This document shows, piece after piece, positions 1 to 6,957 of a DNA stretch of 23,782 bases (the stretch's first letter is position 1; every line of letters begins with the position of its first letter). The translations under genes and the position numbers were made by a program. The stretch comes from Erysipelotrichaceae bacterium UBA4808 (lineage in GTDB: Bacteria > Bacillota_I > Bacilli_A > Erysipelotrichales > Erysipelotrichaceae), in assembly GCA_002402585.1 (NCBI GenBank), contig DHGC01000006.1, positions 1 to 23,782 of the forward strand, read 5' to 3'. The notes under the pieces are model-generated. The model made no database searches. It worked only from the letters and a program-made list of their open reading frames with translations, and was not told where the DNA came from.

Positions 1-268
1 GAATAAGTCTACCAGTATTACGATCGACAAACCCTAGATCAAGTTCTAAGCCATTGAGTATTTTTGTTAAGGTGTCTAGAGATGGCGAATAAGTAAGATT
101 CTCAACACGCGCAATCTGCGCTTGTGTTACATTGGATTTCTCTGCAAGTTGAGCTTGAGTCATTTTCCTTTGTTTACGAACCATCGCCAACATCGCCATA
201 AGCTCAAGTTCAGACTTCTCTTCCGCACTCAAACTCGTTATCTCATTTTTTAAATCTTTCCATTTCAT
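1..268 (-). CDS. HigA-like XRE-family antitoxin (3' end beyond window)
   Basis: Predicted DNA-binding antitoxin of a HigBA-type toxin-antitoxin pair. The protein begins MKWKDLKNEI and reads open for 89 codons to the left edge, so its C-terminus is missing. Residues about 28-80 form a classic helix-turn-helix of the XRE/HTH_3 type: RKQRKMTQAQLAEKSNVTQ, then IARVENLTYSPSLDTLTKIL. The ATG at 268 is preceded by AGAGGT, which lies inside the last codons of the upstream toxin gene. Toxin stop and antitoxin start are separated by one base (TGAAATG), so translation is probably coupled. Proteins of this class bind their own promoter and neutralise the toxin. Here the partner toxin is broken, so the gene may survive as a repressor or as an orphan antitoxin. 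The family assignment is firm; the exact HigA subtype is inferred from the neighbour. Confidence 0.85.
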   Translation of the reverse strand, partial: MKWKDLKNEITSLSAEEKSELELMAMLAMVRKQRKMTQAQLAEKSNVTQAQIARVENLTYSPSLDTLTKILNGLELDLGFVDRNTGRLI

Positions 269-269
269 T

Positions 270-624
270 TCACTTACCTCTTTCTATCCAGTCTCTGTAT
301 TCTCGTTTCGCGTGTTCAATATCGCTTTTAGGTGTCTTCTGATTTTTCTTTCTAAAATAGTGAAGTAAAACAATTTTCTTACCATCAATAACTGCGAAGA
401 GGATACGATTAGGAATTGGTCTTAACTCCCATATTTCATCTTCTTAGTGCTTGATGATTGGCTCCCCAACTCCAAGGCCTTCAATCTCGAGTCTCTCAAT
501 CTGATCATAAACTTTCTTTAGCATCGACTTGTTTATTTGTTTGTTGATCAAGTTCTCTTAACCAAATGGCGATTGAACAATGACCGTGAACATCATCATA
601 TAGATTAACTTCGAATCTCTTCAT
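270..624 (-). pseudogene. HigB-like toxin (RelE/ParE superfamily), frameshifted and interrupted
   Basis: Remnant of a phage-derived Gp49/HigB-like mRNA-interferase toxin. The ATG at 624 follows a GAGGGG ribosome binding site and gives MKRFEVNLYDDV...IAIWLRELD, which then runs into a TGA at 505-507. Shifting by one base near 525-550 recovers LKKVYDQIERLEIEGLGVGEPIIKH. That is followed by a TAA at 444-446, where the family usually has a leucine codon (KHLED), and then by EDEIWELRPIPNRILFAVID, KKIVLLHYFRKKNQKTPKSD and a TGA at 270-272. The tail IWELRP, RILFAV, HYFRKK, TPK is diagnostic of the family. An intact gene here would be 354 bases (117 residues); the 355-base span reflects one extra base. 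Two independent lesions make sequencing error unlikely and argue for real inactivation. The downstream antitoxin is open. Confidence 0.85.
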
Positions 625-645
625 CGAACTGCCCCTCATATCAGT

Positions 646-676
646 TATATTATATCATTTTTGATATATTATACAA
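646..676 (-). promoter_or_regulatory. Toxin-antitoxin promoter overlapped by an inverted repeat (candidate operator)
   Basis: Read on the minus strand, a -35 of TTGTAT (676-671) and a -10 of TATAAT (654-649) are separated by 16 bases, upstream of the toxin start at 624. The same DNA is an imperfect palindrome: 12-base arms at 646-657 and 662-673 around four Ts, with a single mismatch. The inner arms are TATATCA and TGATATA. Toxin-antitoxin promoters are normally autorepressed through such sites, so this is the likely HigA operator. Because the DNA is very AT-rich, some symmetry could be chance. Confidence 0.6.
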
Positions 677-677
677 C

Positions 678-704
678 AAAATAAAAGCAAGCTCTTCAGC
701 TTAC
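678..704 (-). terminator. Rho-independent terminator of the secG-rnr-smpB operon
   Basis: On the minus strand GTAAGCT-GAAG-AGCTTGC forms a seven-pair stem with one G-U pair (687-704), followed by TTTTATTTT. The stem includes the smpB stop codon. It separates the operon from the toxin-antitoxin promoter just downstream. Confidence 0.65.
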
Positions 705-1156
705 TTCAATCGACTCTTCATTACTTTTTGAATCTCACGCTTCGCATCACGTTCTTTTTCACTTTGGCGCTTATCATGAAGCTCTTTACCTTGAGCTAAA
801 GCAATCTCAAGCTTGGCTCTTCCATCCACCAACAAGAGTTGGAGCGGAATGATCGTAAACCCCTTGAGAACTACTTTCTTCTGCAATCGCACGATCTCAT
901 GTTTATGAAGCAACAACTTACGTTCACGTGTTTCCTCGTGATTGAAGATATTGCCTTGAGTGTAATGTGCGATGTACATGTCACGAATAAAAGCTTCACC
1001 ATTGACGAAGTGGATGTATGCATCTTTGAATTGAACGGTACCTTTACGGATCGATTTGATCTCAGTACCGGTTAGAACCAAGCCTGCTTCTACTTTTTCA
1101 ATGATGAAGTAATCATGAAATGCTTTACGATTTACGGATACTATTTTACTCGCCAT
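701..1156 (-). CDS. smpB: SsrA-binding protein SmpB
   Basis: SmpB binds tmRNA (SsrA) and delivers it to stalled ribosomes for trans-translation. The 151-residue product has the normal family length. It carries the OB-fold core landmarks near the N-terminus (NRKAFHDYFI, EAGLVLTGTEIKSIR), the central GEAFIRDMYIAHYTQGNIFNH segment, HEETRERKLLLHKHEI, and the basic C-terminal tail HDKRQSEKERDAKREIQKVMK that enters the ribosomal mRNA channel. The ATG at 1156 follows AGAGG, 15 bases after the rnr stop, so it is the last gene of the secG-rnr-smpB operon. In many Bacillota ssrA follows smpB; here a terminator and a toxin-antitoxin locus follow instead, and no tmRNA is visible in the window. Confidence 0.97.
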   Translation of the reverse strand: MASKIVSVNRKAFHDYFIIEKVEAGLVLTGTEIKSIRKGTVQFKDAYIHFVNGEAFIRDMYIAHYTQGNIFNHEETRERKLLLHKHEIVRLQKKVVLKGFTIIPLQLLLVDGRAKLEIALAQGKELHDKRQSEKERDAKREIQKVMKSRLK

Positions 1157-1171
1157 AGAACCTCTGCTTTA

Positions 1172-3232
1172 TTAGTCTACCACAAAATCAATGGTTTGCT
1201 TAGCTTTATCCGCACCGATTAATTTAACTTTTACCTTCTGTCCCAAAGCGTATTTCTGCTTACTTCCACGCTTTACCAAAGTATAGCGATCCGCATCAAA
1301 TTCATAGAATCCTTTGAGATTGGACACATGAACCAAGCCTTCGACTGTGTTCGGTAAACGGACAAAGAAGCCGAATTTGGTTACGGATGAGATGATGCCA
1401 TTGAAGGACTCACCGACATGTTTGACCATGTACTCTGCCTTCTTCATGGCTTCCACATCACGTTCTGACTCAACGGCACGTTGTTCACAAATGGAGGTCT
1501 CAAAGCCTAAGTCTTCCATTAAGAGTTCATCACGATGAAGTTCCTGAGGATGATGGGTAAACACATGCTTTCTAAGCATGCGATGCACGATCAAGTCGGG
1601 ATAACGACGAATCGGGGACGTGAAGTGACAGTAATCTTCTAAGGCCAAACCAAAATGACCTTGCGGGGCTTTATCGTATTTCGCTTTAGACATACTTCTC
1701 AGTAATAGATCATTGACGATCAACGCCTCATCACGATCTTCAAATTTAGCCAATAATTGTTGGATGACCTTAGGATTCAAATGTTCATGACGAACTTTGA
1801 CACCCCAATACCAAGCAATGCGTGAGAATTCCGCAAAACGTTTCTTATCGGGTGCTTCATGTATGCGATAAAGTGCTGGAATTTCCATCCACTTCAACTG
1901 AGTCGCCACCGCTTGGTTGGCACAAACCATGAAATCTTCAATCAAGAGTTCAGCTTCACCCTGTGTGCGTGCTTCGATCTTAATGATTTCTTTTTCTTTA
2001 TTTAATATGAACTTTGATTCAACGGAATTGAAATCAATCGCTCCATCACGTCTACGACGTTCACGAATACGATGTGCACAATCCAACATATCTTCAACCA
2101 TCGGAACCAAACTCTCAAACTTCATGAGTGCAGCCTTATCGTTGCTTATCATGCGATTGACATTGGTATAAGTCATCCGTTTGCTTGAACGAATGATGGA
2201 TGGGTGAATCTCATAACTGTCGATCTCACCCTCTAACGTAATCTTCATTGAACAGGTCATCGTAAAACGATCTTCCCCTTCGACTAAAGAACAGATTCCA
2301 TTCGAGATTGCATACGGAAGCATCGGTACGACACGATCGACTACATAAACCGATGTGCCACGTCGACGTGCTTCTTGATCCAAAGCACTGTTCTCTGTAA
2401 TGTAGTAACTGACGTCCGCAATATGGACATCCAATTGATAACCATTTGGTAGTTTTTGAAGACTGATCGCATCATCAAAATCCTTCGCATCCTCACCATC
2501 AATGGTGATGACGGTACGATCACGATAATCCACACGTTTCTCGTTAGGATCGTATGTGACTTTCATGGGGATCGCTTCCACTTCAGAGTCAATCTGTTCA
2601 TTCCATTCCATTGGGACTTGATGATTTAATAATACCGTTAAGATATCCATCCCCGGATCATTCACATGACCTAAGATACGATTGACCTTAACCTTTAATT
2701 CTTCATTTCCATACTCCACGATATCCAAAATACACTGATGTCCCTCTACTAAATGGGAGACATCCGAATCCATGAGTTTGATCTTCTGAAGTAAACGCGC
2801 TTCTTGAACTTCAAAGTGTTTACGTTTCCACGTACCCACGAGTTGTGTCGTATTGCGTTTGATGACTTTGACGATTTCGCCTTCAGCACTCAAGTCCGCA
2901 AAGACCTTCGGTTTAACCAAGACTTCATCCTCATGCATCGCACCTTTAAATTGATTCGGTGGAATAAAGAGTGAACCATCCTGATGATCCACAAAGCCGA
3001 AGCCCTTCGGATGAATCGTCAGTTTACCTTTGACCCAATCACTCTTATCCATAAGGATAAGCTTTTGTTTCTTGGTATACATGATCTCATAATCATTTTC
3101 CAAACTTAAAACAAGCTTATTAAAAGCTTCGATTTCTTGTACACTTTGTAGATTTAATTTTTTGATCCACTCTTCTAAGGTATACGGTTTATCTTGTTTA
3201 GCGAGTAGATTAAGTAGTTCTGTTTTTTCCAT
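1172..3232 (-). CDS. rnr: Ribonuclease R (3'-5' exoribonuclease)
   Basis: RNase R degrades structured RNA processively from the 3' end and works with tmRNA/SmpB to clear defective mRNAs. The 686-residue product has an N-terminal winged-helix region (about 1-60), two cold-shock/OB domains (about 67-125 and 145-215), the RNB catalytic domain (about 236-565) and a C-terminal S1 domain (about 605-685). The metal-binding aspartates lie in the ID245GEDAKDFDDAISL motif, and HFTSPIRRYPDL (536-547) is the standard RNB signature. It ends at the S1 domain without the lysine-rich tail of longer homologues. The ATG at 3232 lies just after a terminator-like hairpin and has no convincing Shine-Dalgarno sequence, so its translation or the exact start is uncertain. 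Downstream, smpB follows after 15 bases. Confidence 0.96.
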   Translation of the reverse strand: MEKTELLNLLAKQDKPYTLEEWIKKLNLQSVQEIEAFNKLVLSLENDYEIMYTKKQKLILMDKSDWVKGKLTIHPKGFGFVDHQDGSLFIPPNQFKGAMHEDEVLVKPKVFADLSAEGEIVKVIKRNTTQLVGTWKRKHFEVQEARLLQKIKLMDSDVSHLVEGHQCILDIVEYGNEELKVKVNRILGHVNDPGMDILTVLLNHQVPMEWNEQIDSEVEAIPMKVTYDPNEKRVDYRDRTVITIDGEDAKDFDDAISLQKLPNGYQLDVHIADVSYYITENSALDQEARRRGTSVYVVDRVVPMLPYAISNGICSLVEGEDRFTMTCSMKITLEGEIDSYEIHPSIIRSSKRMTYTNVNRMISNDKAALMKFESLVPMVEDMLDCAHRIRERRRRDGAIDFNSVESKFILNKEKEIIKIEARTQGEAELLIEDFMVCANQAVATQLKWMEIPALYRIHEAPDKKRFAEFSRIAWYWGVKVRHEHLNPKVIQQLLAKFEDRDEALIVNDLLLRSMSKAKYDKAPQGHFGLALEDYCHFTSPIRRYPDLIVHRMLRKHVFTHHPQELHRDELLMEDLGFETSICEQRAVESERDVEAMKKAEYMVKHVGESFNGIISSVTKFGFFVRLPNTVEGLVHVSNLKGFYEFDADRYTLVKRGSKQKYALGQKVKVKLIGADKAKQTIDFVVD

Positions 3233-3238
3233 GGTAAT

Positions 3239-3257
3239 AAAAAAGGCCTAAAGGCCT
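3239..3257 (-). terminator. Short terminator-like hairpin between secG and rnr
   Basis: Two bases after the secG stop codon the minus strand reads AGGCC-TTTA-GGCCT then a run of Ts, giving a five-pair GC-rich stem and a T-tract. It ends only seven bases before the rnr ATG. It could be a leaky terminator or attenuator that lowers rnr and smpB expression relative to secG. No separate rnr promoter fits in this gap. Confidence 0.5.
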
Positions 3258-3258
3258 A

Positions 3259-3480
3259 TTAAAAGATGTTTGCTAAAATCACTAAGACGAAGAAGCTGAT
3301 GCCTAGAGCCAAAGTTATACGGGAGATGGTCTTTTCTGCTCCACGTTCTTTGACATTCTCAAATAGGTTCAAGCCACCACTTCCAGAGAAAGCGCTACTG
3401 ATACCTTCAGATTTCCCACTTTGTAATAATGACAACAAGATTAATAAGGCTGATACGATCATGAGTGCGATATCGAGCAT
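3259..3480 (-). CDS. secG: Protein translocase subunit SecG
   Basis: Small auxiliary subunit of the SecYEG channel in the cytoplasmic membrane. The 73-residue product has the family's two membrane helices: residues about 2-20 (LDIALMIVSALLILLSLLQ) and about 52-72 (ISRITLALGISFFVLVILANI). The conserved cytoplasmic loop QSGKSEGISSAFSGSGGLNLF lies between them, and the QSGK...GG pattern is typical of SecG. The ATG at 3480 follows AAAGGAG. It is the first gene of the secG-rnr-smpB group, with its own promoter upstream, and is followed immediately by a terminator-like hairpin. Confidence 0.95.
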   Translation of the reverse strand: MLDIALMIVSALLILLSLLQSGKSEGISSAFSGSGGLNLFENVKERGAEKTISRITLALGISFFVLVILANIF

Positions 3481-3507
3481 AGGGTTCTCCTTTCAAGTTG
3501 CTTTGAT

Positions 3508-3536
3508 ATTATAGCATTGCAAAAAATAAAGTACAA
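3508..3536 (-). promoter_or_regulatory. Sigma-A type promoter of secG-rnr-smpB
   Basis: Minus strand: -35 TTGTAC (3536-3531), 17-base spacer, -10 TATAAT (3513-3508). The predicted start lies near 3501, about 20 bases before the secG ATG. It sits between the eno terminator and secG, so the operon starts here. Confidence 0.8.
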
Positions 3537-3553
3537 GTAGCACACCGAAGCCT

Positions 3554-3584
3554 AAAAGAAAAGAGTTCAGATTGCTCTGAACTC
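3554..3584 (-). terminator. Rho-independent terminator of the pgk-tpiA-eno operon
   Basis: Minus strand: GAGTTCAGA-GCAA-TCTGAACTC, a perfect nine-pair stem with a tetraloop (3563-3584), followed by TTTTCTTTT. It lies six bases after the eno stop codon. Confidence 0.92.
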
Positions 3585-3590
3585 AAGATC

Positions 3591-4886
3591 TTATTTCTTA
3601 ATATTGTAGAAAGCGTCAGCGCCTGGGAAGACAGCGACATTTTCCAATTCATCTTCAATACGGATCAATTGGTTGTACTTCGCGATTCTGTCTGTACGGC
3701 TCATTGAACCGGTCTTGATTTGACCAGCATTGAACGCAACAGCGATGTCTGCGATTGTTGTATCTTCGGATTCGCCGGAACGGTGTGAAACGACGGTTGT
3801 GTAACCATTACGTTTTGCCATTTCCATCGCATCGAAAGTCTCACTCAAGGTACCGATTTGGTTGACTTTGATCAAGATCGAGTTTGCGATACCCTTTTCA
3901 ATGCCTTCTTTTAGAATAGCAGGATTGGTGACGAACAAGTCATCCCCAACGATTTGGATACGTTTGCCTAAACGGTCTGTCATTAATTTCCATCCGTCCC
4001 AGTCACGTTCGCCCAAACCATCTTCAATGGATACGATTGGGTATTTGTTCAATAGGTTTTCATAGTAATCAATCATCTCTGCAGAAGTCTTGGTTTCACC
4101 CGTTGATTTCTTGAAGACATAAACTTTCTTATCGACATCAAAGAATTCACTTGCCGCAACGTCCATTGCCAAAGCAATGTCTTTACCAGGCACATAACCA
4201 GCTGCTTTGATTGCTTCAACGATGACTTCCAATGGTTCTTCATTGTTAGCCAAGTTAGGCGCGAAACCACCTTCATCCCCAACAGAAGTCACGTGGCCAC
4301 GGCCCTTCAAGACTTTCTTCAACGCATGGAAGGTTTCAGCACCCATACGGATCGCTTCTTTAACACTTGTAGCGCCAACTGGCATGATCATGTATTCTTG
4401 GAAATCGATCTTCGCATCGGAGTGCGCACCACCATTGATGACATTCATCATTGGAACTGGCAATTCTTTCGCATTGAATCCACCCAAGTATTTGTACAAT
4501 GGGATACCGTAGAAATCAGCAGCCGCACGTGCACACGCCATGGATACACCCAAAATCGCATTGGCACCCAATTTTGATTTGTCATGGGTACCATCCAATT
4601 CAATCATCAACGCATCAATTTCATTTTGACGTGTGACATCCATACCCAACAACGCTTCAGAGATGATGTCATTGACATTATCCACAGCCTTTAAGACACC
4701 TTTTCCTAAGAAGCGAGTCTTGTCTTCATCACGCAATTCCAACGCTTCACGCTCACCCGTGGAAGCACCACTTGGAACGATCGCACGACCAAATGCACCG
4801 GATTCTGTACTAACTTCTACTTCAATCGTTGGATTCCCACGGGAGTCCATGACTTCACGAGCGTATACATCAATAATATATGGCAT
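3591..4886 (-). CDS. eno: Enolase (phosphopyruvate hydratase)
   Basis: Enolase converts 2-phosphoglycerate to phosphoenolpyruvate in glycolysis. The 431-residue product has the usual length and every hallmark: the loop SGASTGEREA (from residue 39), VTSVGDEGGFAPN, the magnesium ligands in VSIEDGLGERDWDGW and VGDDLFVTNP, the catalytic lysine in ILIKVNQIGTLSET, and VVSHRSGESEDTTIADIAV. The ATG at 4886 follows AAAGGAG, 15 bases after the tpiA stop. It is the last gene of the pgk-tpiA-eno operon and is followed by a strong terminator. A phosphoglycerate mutase gene, which often stands between tpiA and eno in Bacillota, is absent here. Confidence 0.98.
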   Translation of the reverse strand: MPYIIDVYAREVMDSRGNPTIEVEVSTESGAFGRAIVPSGASTGEREALELRDEDKTRFLGKGVLKAVDNVNDIISEALLGMDVTRQNEIDALMIELDGTHDKSKLGANAILGVSMACARAAADFYGIPLYKYLGGFNAKELPVPMMNVINGGAHSDAKIDFQEYMIMPVGATSVKEAIRMGAETFHALKKVLKGRGHVTSVGDEGGFAPNLANNEEPLEVIVEAIKAAGYVPGKDIALAMDVAASEFFDVDKKVYVFKKSTGETKTSAEMIDYYENLLNKYPIVSIEDGLGERDWDGWKLMTDRLGKRIQIVGDDLFVTNPAILKEGIEKGIANSILIKVNQIGTLSETFDAMEMAKRNGYTTVVSHRSGESEDTTIADIAVAFNAGQIKTGSMSRTDRIAKYNQLIRIEDELENVAVFPGADAFYNIKK

Positions 4887-4901
4887 TTTTACTCTCCTTT
4901 T

Positions 4902-5648
4902 TTAGGCCTTGACGGCATCGATGATGGCTTTAAACGAGTCTACTTTGAGTGAAGCACCACCAATAAGTGCTCCATCCACGTCTGCTTCTGATAAGTATTC
5001 TTTGATGTTTTCAGGTTTAACCGAACCACCATATTGAATGCGTACTTTATCCGCCGCATCGACTCCGAAATTAACTTTAACTTCATCACGAACCAAAGCA
5101 CAAACATTCTGTGCAATTTCTTTGGTTGCGTTTTTCCCTGTACCGATTGCCCAGACTGGTTCATATGCAATGACCAAGTTTGCGACATCTTCAGGATTCA
5201 AACTACTTAAAGCCGCTTTTGTTTGACGACGAACTACCGCTTCGGTTTCACCTGCTTCAAATTCAGCTAAGGTTTCACCGACACATACGATTGGGGTCAA
5301 ACCATTCGCAACAGCCTTCAATGTCTTCGCATTAACGGATGCGTCTGTTTCATTGAAGTATTGACGACGTTCCGAGTGTCCCAAGACCACCCATTTCACA
5401 CCGACTTCCTTCAACATGCCCACACTGACTTCACCTGTGAATGCACCACTGTCATTTTCATTGACGTTTTGAGCCGCAATGATCAGACGTCTCGCATTTT
5501 GAACCGAAGCTTGAAGTGCGAGATATGAGGTCGCAACCCCGAAATCCGCATCATCATGCAATAAAGGCTCAACGGCAGTGATGAATTCAACAGCTTCTGA
5601 AATCGTCTTATTCAACTTCCAGTTACCAACAATAATAGGTTTTCTCAT
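4902..5648 (-). CDS. tpiA: Triosephosphate isomerase
   Basis: This enzyme interconverts dihydroxyacetone phosphate and glyceraldehyde 3-phosphate. The 248-residue TIM barrel has the catalytic residues K11 (VGNWKLN), H91 (VVLGHSERR) and E163 (AYEPVWAIGTGK), plus the phosphate-gripping IQYGGSVKPEN and GALIGGASLK segments. Its ATG directly abuts the pgk stop codon (TAAATG), and only a weak AAGAGA stands upstream. Translation is therefore probably coupled to pgk. It is the middle gene of the pgk-tpiA-eno operon. Confidence 0.98.
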   Translation of the reverse strand: MRKPIIVGNWKLNKTISEAVEFITAVEPLLHDDADFGVATSYLALQASVQNARRLIIAAQNVNENDSGAFTGEVSVGMLKEVGVKWVVLGHSERRQYFNETDASVNAKTLKAVANGLTPIVCVGETLAEFEAGETEAVVRRQTKAALSSLNPEDVANLVIAYEPVWAIGTGKNATKEIAQNVCALVRDEVKVNFGVDAADKVRIQYGGSVKPENIKEYLSEADVDGALIGGASLKVDSFKAIIDAVKA

Positions 5649-6845
5649 TTATTTCTCTTGAATGACCGCAATACCCGGTAATTCTTTTCCTTCCATGAAT
5701 TCCAAGGATGCACCACCACCTGTTGAGATGTGACTGAAATCATCTTGGAAACCATTTTCAATGGCTGCACGTGCAGAATCCCCACCACCAATGACGGTAT
5801 ACGCACCTGGTAATGAAGAAATCGCCTTACAAACTTCAATGGTTCCCGTAGCGTAGGTCTTCATTTCAAAGACACCCATTGGACCATTCCATACAACAGT
5901 CTTCGCACCTTCAAGTGCTTTGGTAAACAATTCAACCGATTTAGGACCGATATCCAAGCCCATGTAATCACTTGGGATTGCGGAATCATCTGCCAAATAG
6001 TTGTCTGCTTCTTCACTGAATGCGGCCGCGACTCTGAAATCCACTGGCAATACAAGCTTGTCGCCTGCCTTCGCCATGATTTCTTTTGCCAAATCAAGTT
6101 TATCATCTTCACAAAGTGAAGTACCGATTTCCTTGCCTTGAGCCTTCAAGAAAGTATATGCCATACCGCCACCAATGATGACACGGTCCGCTGTTGTTAA
6201 TAAATTTTCAATGACATTGATCTTATCAGAGACTTTAGCACCACCCAAGATTGCCACAAAAGGTCTTTCTGGATTATGAACCGCCTTGCCCAATGCCACA
6301 ACTTCTTTTTCAACCAAGAAACCCAAAGCACTTGGAAGGATTTCCGCAACACCCACGGTACTGGAATGTGCACGGTGAACGGAACCAAAGGCATCGGTTA
6401 CGAAGAGATCTGCTAAACTTGCCCAATACTTGGAAAGTTCAGGATCATTCTTGCTTTCGCCTTTTTCATAACGTGTGTTCTGAACCAATAAGATTTCTTT
6501 TTCTTTAAGCGCTTCAACAGCTGCTTCCAAAGCTTCACCACGAGTCACATCACAGAACTTGACTGGAACATCAACTAATTCTGCTAAACGAGCCGCAACG
6601 GGAGCCATATTATTTTTCTTCTTATCAGAAACTGTCTTCTCAGGATCTTTATGATCGACCTTACCTAAATGCGATAAAAGGATCAACTTAGCCCCTTGCT
6701 CAACCAAATAATTAATGGTCGGCAACGCTTGAACGATACGATTATCATCCTTGATGACACCGTCTTTAATTGGCACATTGAAATCAACGCGAACGATGAC
6801 TTTCTTACCACTGACATTCAAATCTTTGACTGTCTTTTTTGCCAT
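5649..6845 (-). CDS. pgk: Phosphoglycerate kinase
   Basis: This enzyme transfers phosphate from 1,3-bisphosphoglycerate to ADP, the first ATP-generating step of glycolysis. The 398-residue product shows the N-terminal signature VIVRVDFNVPI, the substrate-binding LLSHLGKVDHKDPE and AFGSVHRAHSST, and the hinge segment AILGGAKVSDKINVIENLL. The C-terminal nucleotide-binding parts are VVWNGPMGVFE and the glycine-rich YTVIGGGDSARA with STGGGASLEF. The ATG at 6845 is preceded by AAGGAGG, an excellent ribosome binding site. It is first in the pgk-tpiA-eno operon and has a near-consensus promoter. The usual upstream partner gap is not present here. Confidence 0.98.
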   Translation of the reverse strand: MAKKTVKDLNVSGKKVIVRVDFNVPIKDGVIKDDNRIVQALPTINYLVEQGAKLILLSHLGKVDHKDPEKTVSDKKKNNMAPVAARLAELVDVPVKFCDVTRGEALEAAVEALKEKEILLVQNTRYEKGESKNDPELSKYWASLADLFVTDAFGSVHRAHSSTVGVAEILPSALGFLVEKEVVALGKAVHNPERPFVAILGGAKVSDKINVIENLLTTADRVIIGGGMAYTFLKAQGKEIGTSLCEDDKLDLAKEIMAKAGDKLVLPVDFRVAAAFSEEADNYLADDSAIPSDYMGLDIGPKSVELFTKALEGAKTVVWNGPMGVFEMKTYATGTIEVCKAISSLPGAYTVIGGGDSARAAIENGFQDDFSHISTGGGASLEFMEGKELPGIAVIQEK

Positions 6846-6871
6846 ACTGTTTCCTCCTTGAGTACCTTTGT

Positions 6872-6900
6872 ATTATAGCATTGACACCTCTTTCATTCAA
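6872..6900 (-). promoter_or_regulatory. Sigma-A type promoter of pgk-tpiA-eno
   Basis: Minus strand: -35 TTGAAT (6900-6895), 17-base spacer, -10 TATAAT (6877-6872). Transcription should start near 6865, about 20 bases before the pgk ATG. Confidence 0.8.
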
Positions 6901-6916
6901 TGATTACACCAATAGA

Positions 6917-6932
6917 TGTGAGCGTTTTCACA
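6917..6932 (-). promoter_or_regulatory. Candidate CcpA (cre) or CRP/FNR-family site upstream of pgk
   Basis: The plus strand reads TGTGAGCGTTTTCACA, an exact TGTGA-N6-TCACA palindrome as used by CRP/FNR-family regulators. Read on the minus strand, TGAAAACGCTCACA matches every fixed position of the cre consensus TGWNANCGNTNWCA bound by CcpA. The centre lies about 60 bases upstream of the predicted pgk transcription start, a position typical of activation. Which regulator binds, if any, cannot be decided from the sequence. Confidence 0.55.
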
Positions 6933-6957
6933 AAAAGAAAAGAGGAGAATCCTCTTT
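6932..6957 (-). terminator. Rho-independent terminator of the glgCDA operon
   Basis: Minus strand: AAAGAGGA-TTC-TCCTCTTT, an eight-pair stem (6939-6957) overlapping the glgA stop codon, followed by TCTTTTTG. It separates glgA from the pgk promoter region. Confidence 0.85.

Noticed and set aside
625..700. Search for a tmRNA (ssrA) gene after smpB, as often found in Bacillota
   Set aside because: The space is only about 75 bases and is filled by a terminator and the toxin-antitoxin promoter; no tRNA-like ends are seen.
839..1075. Open reading frame on the plus strand inside smpB
   Set aside because: Antisense shadow of a clear SmpB gene; no ribosome binding site or recognisable domain.
4207..4577. 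Two overlapping plus-strand open frames opposite eno
   Set aside because: Shadows of the strongly conserved enolase codons; low-complexity translations and no start signals.
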